DNA of 64,000 nucleotides from Microbulbifer taiwanensis (GTDB lineage Bacteria > Pseudomonadota > Gammaproteobacteria > Pseudomonadales > Cellvibrionaceae). Each line of letters begins with the position of its first letter. Position 1 is the first letter of the stretch. The DNA is taken from NCBI RefSeq assembly GCF_014904815.1, contig NZ_JACZFR010000036.1, positions 1 through 64,000 of the forward strand. The letters run 5' to 3'. The notes under the pieces were generated by a model. The model worked only from the letters and a program-made list of their open reading frames with translations. It ran no database searches and was not told the origin of the DNA. This document shows, in pieces, positions 37,064 to 44,653 of this stretch. The position numbers and the translations under genes are program-made.

Positions 37064-38293
37064 ATGACAGAACGCTGTGATCTGCTGATTACCAATGTCC
37101 ACGCCGCCACCATGGATCCGTCCATTCCCGGTGGCTACGGTGCCGTGGAGGATGCCGCCGTGGCGGTGACCGGGGGCAAGATTGTGTGGTTGGGGCCACG
37201 CCGGGAGCTGCCGGACTGCGCCGCGGACAGGACCGTCGACGGTGAGGGCCAGTGGCTGACCCCGGGCCTGATCGACTGCCACACCCACCTCGTATACGGC
37301 GGGCACCGCGCGTCGGAATTCGCCCGCCGCCTGGGCGGAGAGAGCTACGAGGAGGTGGCCAGGTCCGGCGGCGGCATACTGTCGACGGTGCGCGCCACCC
37401 GCGCGGCCAGCGCCGAGGAGTTGTATCGCGCCGCCGAGCCGCGTCTGAAAGCGCTGATGTCCGAGGGCGTGACCACAGTGGAAGTGAAATCCGGTTACGG
37501 CCTGGACCTGGATACCGAACTGAAACAGCTGCGCACCGCGCGCCGCCTGGCCCAGCACTACCCGGTGGATATCGTCACCACCTGTCTCGCCGCCCACGCG
37601 CTGCCGCCGGAATACGACGGCCGCGCGGACGAATATATCGACCTGGTGTGCGAGCAGATACTGCCGGCGGTGGCCAAGGAGCAGCTCGCCGACGCGGTGG
37701 ACATGTTCTGCGAATCCATCGCCTTCTCCGTCGAGCAGTGCCAGCGGGTGATCGACTGCGCCAAGAAACTCGACCTGCCGGTGAAAGTGCACGCGGAACA
37801 GCTGGCGCGCACCGGCGCCACGGCCATGGCGGCCAGGGCCAGCGCCCTTTCCGTCGACCATATCGAATACATCACCGACGCCGACGTGGCGGCCATGGCC
37901 GAGAGCGGCACCGTCGCGGTACTGCTGCCCGGCGCCTTCTACACACTGCGCGAGACACAGATGCCGCCGGTGGAAAAGCTGCGCGCCTCCGGCGTTTGCA
38001 TGGCCCTGTCCACCGACCTGAACCCGGGCAGCTGCCCCATCGCGTCGCTGCGCCTGATGATGAACATGGGCTGCAACCTGTTCGGCCTGACCCCCGCCGA
38101 GGCGCTCGCCGGCGTCACCCGTTCCGCGTCGCGTGCGCTGGGACTCTGCTGTTCCCGCGGCGTACTGCGCCCGGGACTGCGCGCCGATATGGTGCTGTGG
38201 CCGATGGAAACCCCGGACCAGCTGGCCTACGAAGTGGGCGCACTGAAACCGTCGCAGATGCTTTTTGGAGGCAGAGATGCTACAGCTGGCTGA
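37064..38293 (+). CDS. hutI: Imidazolonepropionase
   Basis: Third step of histidine breakdown: hydrolyses imidazolonepropionate to N-formimino-glutamate. The 409-residue amidohydrolase has the metal-binding CHTHLVYGG, KSGYGLD, HAEQL and STDLNPGS segments. The start at 37064 was chosen by alignment to the usual N-terminus; a longer frame upstream covers the promoter region. hutG starts 16 bases before its end. Confidence 0.96.
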   Translation: MTERCDLLITNVHAATMDPSIPGGYGAVEDAAVAVTGGKIVWLGPRRELPDCAADRTVDGEGQWLTPGLIDCHTHLVYGGHRASEFARRLGGESYEEVARSGGGILSTVRATRAASAEELYRAAEPRLKALMSEGVTTVEVKSGYGLDLDTELKQLRTARRLAQHYPVDIVTTCLAAHALPPEYDGRADEYIDLVCEQILPAVAKEQLADAVDMFCESIAFSVEQCQRVIDCAKKLDLPVKVHAEQLARTGATAMAARASALSVDHIEYITDADVAAMAESGTVAVLLPGAFYTLRETQMPPVEKLRASGVCMALSTDLNPGSCPIASLRLMMNMGCNLFGLTPAEALAGVTRSASRALGLCCSRGVLRPGLRADMVLWPMETPDQLAYEVGALKPSQMLFGGRDATAG

Positions 38294-39230
38294 TATGCAC
38301 CTGTGGAGCGGGCGCACCGACAGCGAAGACGGCAGGGCCGGTGAGCGCTGGCACCAGCGCATCACGCCGCTGCAACTGGACAGCGCCCCGGGCCTGGCGA
38401 TTCTCGGCTTCGTCTCCGACGAGGGCGTGCGCCGCAACAAGGGTCGCATCGGCGCCGCCAAGGGCCCGCGCATACTGCGCCTGGCGATGGCCAGCCTGCC
38501 GGCCACCTTCGATGCACCCCTTTACGATGCCGGTAATGTCAAAATCGAAAAGGAAGACCTGGAGTCCGCCCAGTCCCTGCTCGGCGCGCGTATTACTGAA
38601 GTGCTGAATTGCGGCCACTTTCCGCTGGTACTCGGCGGCGGTCACGAGATCGCCTACGGCAGCTACCAGGGCATAGCGCGCTGGATGCGCGAAGAGCAGC
38701 GCGACAAGACCCTGGGCATCATCAATTTCGATGCGCATCTGGACCTGCGTATTCCCGCACCCAAGGGTTCGTCCGGTACGCCCTTTTACCAGATCTCTGA
38801 ACAGTGCGAGATCAACGGTCGCCCCTTCAACTACCTCTGCGTTGGTGCCGCAGACAATGCCAATACCCCGGCCCTCTACCAGCGCGCCGACGAGCTGGGC
38901 GCAAAGATAATCCGCGACCGTGAGATCACGCCCTGGCACCTGGACAATGTGCAGAAGCAGATCCGGGAATTTATCGACGGCGTGGACTTCGTCTACCTGA
39001 CTGTGTGCCTGGATGTACTCCCGGCGGCGGTGATGCCCGCGGTCAGCGCACCCGCCGGCCGCGGTGTGCCGCTGGAACTGCTGGAGCCGTTGCTGGATAC
39101 GGTGCTGGGTTCGAATAAGGTGTGCCTGGCCGATATGGCCGAATTCAATCCCTATTTCGATATCGAGGATCATGCCGCGCGCACGGCGGCGCGCATCGGG
39201 TTCCAGATTGCGAATGGGGTGATGGCATAG
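38277..39230 (+). CDS. hutG: Formimidoylglutamase
   Basis: Arginase-family enzyme of 317 residues that hydrolyses N-formimino-glutamate to glutamate and formamide. Manganese-binding motifs are visible as LGGGHEIAYG and NFDAHLDLR. The third motif reads VCLDVLPAAVMPAVSAP, where many relatives have Asp at the second metal position (SLDxD), so metal binding may be slightly altered. The ATG at 38277 follows GGAGG by six bases and overlaps hutI by 17. A terminator follows. Confidence 0.95.
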   Translation: MLQLADMHLWSGRTDSEDGRAGERWHQRITPLQLDSAPGLAILGFVSDEGVRRNKGRIGAAKGPRILRLAMASLPATFDAPLYDAGNVKIEKEDLESAQSLLGARITEVLNCGHFPLVLGGGHEIAYGSYQGIARWMREEQRDKTLGIINFDAHLDLRIPAPKGSSGTPFYQISEQCEINGRPFNYLCVGAADNANTPALYQRADELGAKIIRDREITPWHLDNVQKQIREFIDGVDFVYLTVCLDVLPAAVMPAVSAPAGRGVPLELLEPLLDTVLGSNKVCLADMAEFNPYFDIEDHAARTAARIGFQIANGVMA

Positions 39231-39247
39231 CAGTAACGGAATCTCGG

Positions 39248-39279
39248 AAACCGGGTTGTCTGCTTGCGACCCGGTTTTT
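39248..39279 (+). terminator. Terminator after hutIG
   Basis: AAACCGGGT (39248-39256) pairs with ACCCGGTTT (39269-39277), followed by T residues to 39279. It lies 17 bases past the hutG stop and marks the left edge of the A+T-rich insert. Confidence 0.75.
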
Positions 39280-39322
39280 GGAGAGGCAAAGCTGTGGGCG
39301 CGCCAGAACTGCCCGGGTCACA

Positions 39323-39568
39323 CTAGCCTTCTGGCTGTTCCAGCTCTTGAATGACGTAGCTGATTTCCTCCATTTTTTCATTGAAAAAGTGCTGAGCGTC
39401 AAAGAGGCCGCGGTTATAAAAATACGTTCCCAGTTTCTTTGAAAAGAAGTCGATGAGAAACTCGGCTTCAAATCCACCAATATCCTGTTGCAATTCGTTG
39501 CTGAAGTAAGCCTTGACCTTACTTATCATTCTGTCCTTCTGGTCTTCCGAAAATTCAATTTCTTTCAT
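39323..39568 (-). CDS. DUF2164 family protein
   Basis: An 81-residue cytoplasmic protein with the DUF2164 pattern: IEFSEDQKDRMISKVKAYF, GGFEAEFLIDFF and GLFDAQHFF. The function is unknown. The ATG at 39568 is preferred over a TTG seven codons upstream. It is A+T-richer than the hut genes next to it and belongs to the 39.3-42.1 kb insert. Confidence 0.8.
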   Translation of the reverse strand: MKEIEFSEDQKDRMISKVKAYFSNELQQDIGGFEAEFLIDFFSKKLGTYFYNRGLFDAQHFFNEKMEEISYVIQELEQPEG

Positions 39569-39720
39569 GGTGAGGCCTGATCTATTCAAGTTATGTACTA
39601 AGGCCGTGAAAAATTTAAATCAGCCACAGAGCTTGTATCGGGACATTGAACATTTCGTATCTCGTTAGATTTTGGTGTCCGTTAGGGCGGGTGAAGATTA
39701 ACGTCGTCCACGCTGCATTT

Positions 39721-40446
39721 TTAGCGCGTGGGGCGCCACTGGGATTCTATCTCTTTAAAAATCCTAGTAAATTCGGTGAAGTTTTCATCCTCAGCCAGTG
39801 CCTCATGGCTGGCGTGGAGGGATATACGAAACTCGGATTTGGGTAATTTTCCTGCTAGATCAAGAATGCTCTCGATAGGAGCATTTTCATCTTCTTCACC
39901 ATGATGGATATACACAGTTGGCGAGTGTTGAAACGTAATTGAGTTCCATGAGCCAAGAAGAACCTTGAAGTCTGACCACGCACCATGGGCTAGATCTCGA
40001 GAAAGTCCCAGTGAGATAAGTTGTTCTATTGCCGAGCTATAGTTGTTATCTCTAAAAAACTCCAAAAGTTGTAACGTGGGTGGCGAGGTAACTTTCTCAA
40101 CAAAAATATCAGGCGTTCCCATAGATGCCACAAGATAGCAAGAGCAAACAATTTTGGGGTTGTTTGTCGAAAAGTGTATCGCGAATGGGCCGCCACCACT
40201 TCCACCAATTGTATGGCAAGAAGTGATGCCATTGTTTCGCAAGTACTCCTCTGTTTTATCTGAGCACAGGGCGAATGATGGTATAGAGCTAAAGTCATCG
40301 TACCAAGGTCGGGTAGGGCAGATAAGCCGGATACCTAGTCTACTTGCGAGATCTGCGAACTCTTGTCCGGAGTCTCCTTTCTGCGGTGTACCCATAAAAA
40401 AGACAGTGGGAACCCCTTCAGAGTCACCAAATTCATGGAATTTCAT
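39721..40446 (-). CDS. Alpha/beta hydrolase
   Basis: A 241-residue hydrolase-fold protein without signal peptide. The oxyanion region reads FFMGTPQKG, the nucleophile elbow IGGSGGGPFA, the acid is probably in HHGEEDENAP, and the His in LHASHEAL. This is the arrangement of small alpha/beta hydrolases acting on esters or lactones; the substrate is unknown. Codon use is A+T-rich, unlike the surroundings, suggesting recent transfer. Confidence 0.8.
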   Translation of the reverse strand: MKFHEFGDSEGVPTVFFMGTPQKGDSGQEFADLASRLGIRLICPTRPWYDDFSSIPSFALCSDKTEEYLRNNGITSCHTIGGSGGGPFAIHFSTNNPKIVCSCYLVASMGTPDIFVEKVTSPPTLQLLEFFRDNNYSSAIEQLISLGLSRDLAHGAWSDFKVLLGSWNSITFQHSPTVYIHHGEEDENAPIESILDLAGKLPKSEFRISLHASHEALAEDENFTEFTRIFKEIESQWRPTR

Positions 40447-40529
40447 CCTTGCTCCTTGAGAATGCTAGCGCTCGATTTAGCGGGCGTAAGCTGTCCCAGT
40501 CGCGTACTTTGTAGCGACTGCAGCGCTTG

Positions 40530-41324
40530 TTACACACCATTGTCAATAACTGTTAGCGTTCTTTCAATAAAGCGGACAAATGCTTTCTCTGGTATAAAAT
40601 CGGTTCTGTTTTCCAGGTTAAATTTTCCTAGAATAATTCTTATTTGCGCATCATTCTTAATTTCTACAGCCGTCATACCATCGCTCTTCAATTTCCTTAC
40701 TCTTGATACCCAATCTAAAGTGTTTTTCCAATACGCGCGCAGTTCGGCTTTGTTCGTCGGTTTTTCGTGTCCAGGGGCAATGATACTTTCGTCATTGCCT
40801 AGCTTCAAAATTGCTTCAATTGTATTGTTAATTCCGGACACTCCTCCAGCATAGAATGTTGGATGCCAATTGGTATCGTAAACATCACCAACAAAAATAC
40901 TGTTACTTTCTGTGTGAGAAAAACTTTATATTCATCTGGATGAGATTTGAACAATAGCCTATAAATTTCTGTGAAATTGGCTGCATCATCAAGGAGTATG
41001 CCTCCCATATCGGAAAAATAAGTATTTCCACCTGAATGATCACTGTGCTCATGCGTACTCAGTATAAAGCTTACTGGTTCGCCAATAAGGTTTTTTACAG
41101 CAGTATTTAATGCATCCAGATGTTCACTTCCCGGAATGGGATCTACTAAAATAATTCCTTTTGTAGTTTTTAGCAGTCCAATATTTGTTCCGTAATCGAT
41201 TGATTTCAGAATGAATGATTCCTTGGGAAGTTCGGTTGTAAAAATATTCTCCGAATTTTACAGGCTTATTGTTGAGTAGATCGCGAAGAAAAAGATAATG
41301 TAAATTTAACGGATAACTCTTATT
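40530..41324 (-). pseudogene. Metallo-beta-lactamase-fold hydrolase, frameshifted and N-terminally truncated
   Basis: The protein can be followed through three reading frames. The first part reads LNLHYLFLRDLLNNKPVK until a five-A run at 41240-41244, where one extra base shifts the frame. The middle has LPKESFILKS, then the zinc motif STHEHSDHSGGN, and DMGGILLDDAANF. At a five-A run at 40919-40923 one base is missing; the last part continues SIFVGDVYDTNWHPTF and IIAPGHEKPTNK. No start codon or N-terminal region is visible, as a stop lies at 41325-41327. Together these show a decayed gene, though homopolymer sequencing errors could explain one or both shifts. Confidence 0.75.
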
Positions 41325-41372
41325 CTAATCGATGATCATGTTTTAGTGCGGTCCGCAGCGCCAGAAGATCGG

Positions 41373-41417
41373 AAAAAATTAAGGCGCAGCGGAAAATTTG
41401 TCCGAAATCAGCGCCTT
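41373..41417 (-). terminator. Terminator after the second GFA gene
   Basis: AAGGCGC (41381-41387) pairs with GCGCCTT (41411-41417) around a loop with an inner stem. On the minus strand it ends in a T-run (A residues at 41373-41378). Confidence 0.55.
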
Positions 41418-41429
41418 ATATAGTGATTT

Positions 41430-41828
41430 CTACGCACCGAATTTTTCAAATACTTCACGTTCCGTAAGATTTTCTGTTTGGTTGGAGAACTCATAGAAGC
41501 TTGGTTTTTGATCTATAAACACCTGGCCTTTAAATACAAAGTTTCCTTCCGATTGAAATAATCCAAGTGGAATAATGTATTCATCCGTTGGCTTTAGGTG
41601 ATAGAAAATATGTGTTCCGCAATTTTTGCAAAACCCTCTTTCGGCCCAATCAGATGATGCAAAGGTAGCTATTGATTCATTGCCCGTGAAAGCCGCATTA
41701 TTTCCACAATGAACTGCGAGCAGTGGCCCGCCACCCCAGCGCCGACATATTCCACAGTGACAGGCTTCAAACTCTTTACTTTCACTGGCTTCAACAGTTA
41801 CAGCTTCGCAAAGACAAGTTCCTTTCAT
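41430..41828 (-). CDS. GFA-family zinc-binding protein, A+T-rich copy
   Basis: A 132-residue GFA-fold protein with zinc ligands in CLCE, CHCGICRRW and CKNCGTHIF. It is not a close duplicate of the GFA gene at 12826: the insert between motifs and the C-terminal FYEFSNQTENLTEREVFEKFG are different. Codon use is A+T-rich. It is the rightmost gene of the 39.3-42.1 kb insert. Confidence 0.88.
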   Translation of the reverse strand: MKGTCLCEAVTVEASESKEFEACHCGICRRWGGGPLLAVHCGNNAAFTGNESIATFASSDWAERGFCKNCGTHIFYHLKPTDEYIIPLGLFQSEGNFVFKGQVFIDQKPSFYEFSNQTENLTEREVFEKFGA

Positions 41829-42203
41829 TTTATTACACTCCGTTGCTTGAATTTAATCTCATATAAAAGCTTTATTCATGGGTATGGTCATATCTGTCCA
41901 CGAATACCTATATCTAGCCACAGATTGCCAAATATGCCCACTGATTTTTGTATAGTTTGATGTAATTGTTGTCGGTCTGTGAAGTGGGCCTGAATTTGGT
42001 TATTTGGTACCAAGAGGCACAGTCGGCAGGAGATATGGAGTGGCAGGGTGTTTGTGTCTATTGCGAAATCGAGAGAAATGGTCTGATTTCTACTTTTGGG
42101 GAGTAGTGAACGGCACTGGCGCCATTAGCGGAATGGATCAGTACGGTGCTGCAAATGGCAATAGGGCCCCGGTGTCGGGGCCTTTTTGCCTGATCAGTGG
42201 CTG
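41829..42203. other. Intergenic, A+T-rich to G+C-rich transition
   Basis: No supported gene was found. The left part is A+T-rich like the insert; the right part returns to normal composition. The only structure seen is a + oriented hairpin with T-run at 42165-42187, which does not follow any recognised gene. Confidence 0.5.
42165..42187 (+). terminator. Orphan terminator-like hairpin
   Basis: GGCCCCG (42165-42171) pairs with CGGGGCC (42176-42182) and is followed by five T residues. It faces + although no + gene was found upstream, so it may be left from a lost gene or end an unrecognised RNA. Confidence 0.5.
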
Positions 42204-43223
42204 CTATTGCAGCTGTTGCTTCAGTTCCTGTCCGGCCTGGTCCAGCGCATCCTGCACCGCAGGCACTTCGCTCAGTGCATTGAGCAGGCCGAAGTCGTGG
42301 ATCATGCCGTTGTAGCGGACTGAGGTGACGGTGACACCGGCGTCGTTCAGTTTGCGTCCGTAGGCTTCGCCCTCATCCCGCAGTACATCCATTTCCGCAG
42401 TCTGAATCAGCGCCGGGGGCAGTCCCTGCAGTTGCGCGGTGGTGGCGCGCAGCGGCGAGGCGTAGATCTGGGCGCGTTGCTTGGGGTCGGTGGTGTAGTT
42501 GTCCCAGAACCATTTCATCATGTTGCGGGTCAGGAAGTGGCCCTCGGCGAACTGCTTGTAAGACGCGTTATCGTAGTTGGCATCGGTCACCGGCCACAGC
42601 AGCAGCTGGAAGCGGATCTTCGGCGTACCCTTTTCCTTGGCTTTCAGGGCCACCACCGCGGCCATATTGCCGCCGACACTGTTGCCGGCTACCGCCAGGC
42701 GCGAGCCGTCCACGCCGATTTCCCCGCCGTGCTTAGCGACCCACTCGGTCGCCGCGTAGGCCTGGTCGATCGCCGTGGGGTACTTGGCTTCCGGTGACGG
42801 GGTGTAGTCCACGTAGACGGCTGCGGCACCGGAGCGCACTACCAGGTCGCGGATCAGGCGCTCGTGGGTGGGGAAGTCACCCAGAACCCAGCCGCCGCCG
42901 TGGAAGAACATAAATACCGGCAGCTGTCCTTTGGCGCCCTTCGGCTTGACGATCACCAGCTTCAGCGGCTCGCCGTCAACCTCGATGGTTTTCCGCGACA
43001 CCTCTGCCGACGGCAGTTTGGCGCCCCGTTGGGCACCGGTCAGCACCGCGCGGGCATCTTCGGGTGATAGTTGCTCGAGTGGTTTGCCGCCGCCCTGTTC
43101 GAGCGTTTCGAGAAACTTCTGTGTGTTCTGCTCCACTCCCGGGGAGCCGGCGCCGAAGGCGATAGCGGTGTCCAGGGCAAAGAACAGTGAGAATACCAGC
43201 TTGGATAAGGGTGATTTTTTCAT
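42204..43223 (-). CDS. Exported alpha/beta hydrolase (hormone-sensitive-lipase family)
   Basis: A 339-residue esterase with an N-terminal signal peptide (LVFSLFFALDTAIAFG). The catalytic features are FFHGGGWVLGD, the nucleophile elbow AGNSVGGNMA, the acid in MDVLRDEGE and the His in MIHDFGLL. It should act in the periplasm or outside. The ATG follows a good GGAGGTAAG site. It is 42 bases downstream of ohr on the same strand and may be co-transcribed with it. Confidence 0.9.
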   Translation of the reverse strand: MKKSPLSKLVFSLFFALDTAIAFGAGSPGVEQNTQKFLETLEQGGGKPLEQLSPEDARAVLTGAQRGAKLPSAEVSRKTIEVDGEPLKLVIVKPKGAKGQLPVFMFFHGGGWVLGDFPTHERLIRDLVVRSGAAAVYVDYTPSPEAKYPTAIDQAYAATEWVAKHGGEIGVDGSRLAVAGNSVGGNMAAVVALKAKEKGTPKIRFQLLLWPVTDANYDNASYKQFAEGHFLTRNMMKWFWDNYTTDPKQRAQIYASPLRATTAQLQGLPPALIQTAEMDVLRDEGEAYGRKLNDAGVTVTSVRYNGMIHDFGLLNALSEVPAVQDALDQAGQELKQQLQ

Positions 43224-43265
43224 GACTCTTACCTCCGGGAGTATCGGGGTTGACTGCGAGTTGTC

Positions 43266-43694
43266 TCAGGTCTCGACGTGCAGGCGCACATCCACGTTGC
43301 CGCGCGTTGCGTTGGAGTAGGGGCACACCTCTTCGTGGGCGCGGTTGGCGATCTTCTCGGCGGTTTCCTTATCCAGGCCAGGCAAGCTGACATACAGGTC
43401 GATATCCAGGCCGAACCCCTTGCCTCCATTGATCGGACCTATACCCACTTCGCCGCGCACGTTGGTGTCTTCCGGTACCTTGACTTTTTCCTGACCGGCG
43501 ACAAATTTGATCGCGCCGATAAAGCAGGCGGAGTAGCCGGCGGCAAACAGTTGTTCCGGATTGGTGGCGTCGCCGCCTGGGCCACCGAGCTCTTTCGGGG
43601 TGGTGAGTTTTACATCCAGTATGCCGTCGGATGACTTGGCCTGGCCGTCGCGGCCTCCGGTGGCAGTGGCTACGGCTTTGTAGAGTACCTGCAT
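43266..43694 (-). CDS. ohr: Organic hydroperoxide resistance protein
   Basis: Thiol peroxidase of the Ohr/OsmC family, 142 residues, reducing organic and fatty-acid hydroperoxides with lipoyl thiols. Both active-site Cys are present, in GYSACFIGA and [13 protein letters not shown]-terminal [12 protein letters not shown] and [12 protein letters not shown] are family hallmarks. The regulator ohrR lies upstream on the same strand, with two palindromic boxes between them. Confidence 0.96.
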   Translation of the reverse strand: MQVLYKAVATATGGRDGQAKSSDGILDVKLTTPKELGGPGGDATNPEQLFAAGYSACFIGAIKFVAGQEKVKVPEDTNVRGEVGIGPINGGKGFGLDIDLYVSLPGLDKETAEKIANRAHEEVCPYSNATRGNVDVRLHVET

Positions 43695-43752
43695 GACTGT
43701 GTCCTCATTGAGTGATGTTGAAATTCAGTGTTGTGCCGGGCACGGAGAGAAA

Positions 43753-43780
43753 GTTATCGCGATAACTGTAATCGCGATAA
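43753..43780. promoter_or_regulatory. Candidate OhrR operator, two boxes
   Basis: GTTATCGCGATAAC (43753-43766) is a perfect 14-base palindrome, followed at 43769-43780 by an imperfect second copy centred on ATCGCGAT. They lie 59-86 bases upstream of the ohr start. Binding by the neighbouring OhrR is inferred from position. Confidence 0.6.
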
Positions 43781-43863
43781 TCATTTTTTACTATCGTGTT
43801 GATAGCTTCCGTTGAAGGTAGTCGCTGGCGGGGGATTTGCGAGGAAACTGGAAGGGTGACGTA

Positions 43864-44322
43864 TCAGTCAGAGTTCTCGGTGAGACTGTTCAGGGCCCGG
43901 CGCACGGCCTCTATCTGTGTTTTCAGCCGTTGCACCGCCGCCCGGTCGAGGCCGGTGGCGCGCAGCACCTGCGAGGGTATGGTGTGCGCCTGGCGCTGCA
44001 TGGATTTGCCGGTGGCGGTGAGCTGCAGGTGGACGCGGCGCTCATCCCCGGGATCGCGGCGGCGATCGATCAGGCCCTGGGCTTCCAGGCGTTTGATCAC
44101 CGGGCTCAATGCGCCCTTGTCCTGGCCCAGGCGCCGGCCCAGCTCGGTGGCGGTGATGCCGTCTTCCTCCCACAACACCAGCATCATCAGGTACTGCGGG
44201 TAGGTGAGTCCCAGCTTCTCCAGCAGGGGTTTGTACATCTTGCTTATGGCCAGGGAGGTGGAGTAGAGGCTGAAGCAGAGCTGGTTGTCGAGTTTCAGGT
44301 CTTCGAATTCGGATTTGGCCAT
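43864..44322 (-). CDS. ohrR: MarR-family peroxide-sensing repressor OhrR
   Basis: A 152-residue MarR-type regulator. The redox-sensing Cys is at residue 16 in NQLCFSLYS, the position conserved in OhrR. The winged helix is in ITATELGRRLGQDKGALSPVIKRLEAQGLIDRRR (split by convention into helix, recognition helix and wing), with DPGDERRV in the wing. Oxidation by organic hydroperoxides should release it from DNA and induce ohr. Confidence 0.93.
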   Translation of the reverse strand: MAKSEFEDLKLDNQLCFSLYSTSLAISKMYKPLLEKLGLTYPQYLMMLVLWEEDGITATELGRRLGQDKGALSPVIKRLEAQGLIDRRRDPGDERRVHLQLTATGKSMQRQAHTIPSQVLRATGLDRAAVQRLKTQIEAVRRALNSLTENSD

Positions 44323-44653
44323 GGGCGCGCTCGTTGTATGGCTGGCAATCCTGTGCAGTTTAGCGCAATGGGAATGCCGGGTTTAGCGGTTGGCGACACT
44401 CGCCGGAATTGTCGAGCGCAGTCTGCCTGATACTGGTACATCCGTATAGCCAGCGTAAAACCCATGTGCTAATTTCAATGCGCTGTTTCGAAAAAAATTG
44501 CGGAGAAAATAATAACGAATTTCGCTGCAGTAACTGGTACGCGAACATCTGCGTACCAACTTTTCGTTGATTATTTGTATTTCTCCACAGGCGGTTGCGC
44601 GCCATAAATGGCCCCGCCGCGCAGAAAATAAAAATAACCCTATGGAGAGATCG
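44323..44653. other. Divergent promoter region, ohrR and TonB receptor
   Basis: A 331-base gap between divergent genes with an A+T-rich middle (44480-44640). It must hold promoters for both, but no clear -35/-10 pair or named operator could be assigned by eye. Confidence 0.4.

Noticed and set aside
39280-42150. Prophage or integrative element
   Set aside because: No integrase, phage, transposase or tRNA gene and no flanking direct repeats were found, so it is only called an acquired segment.
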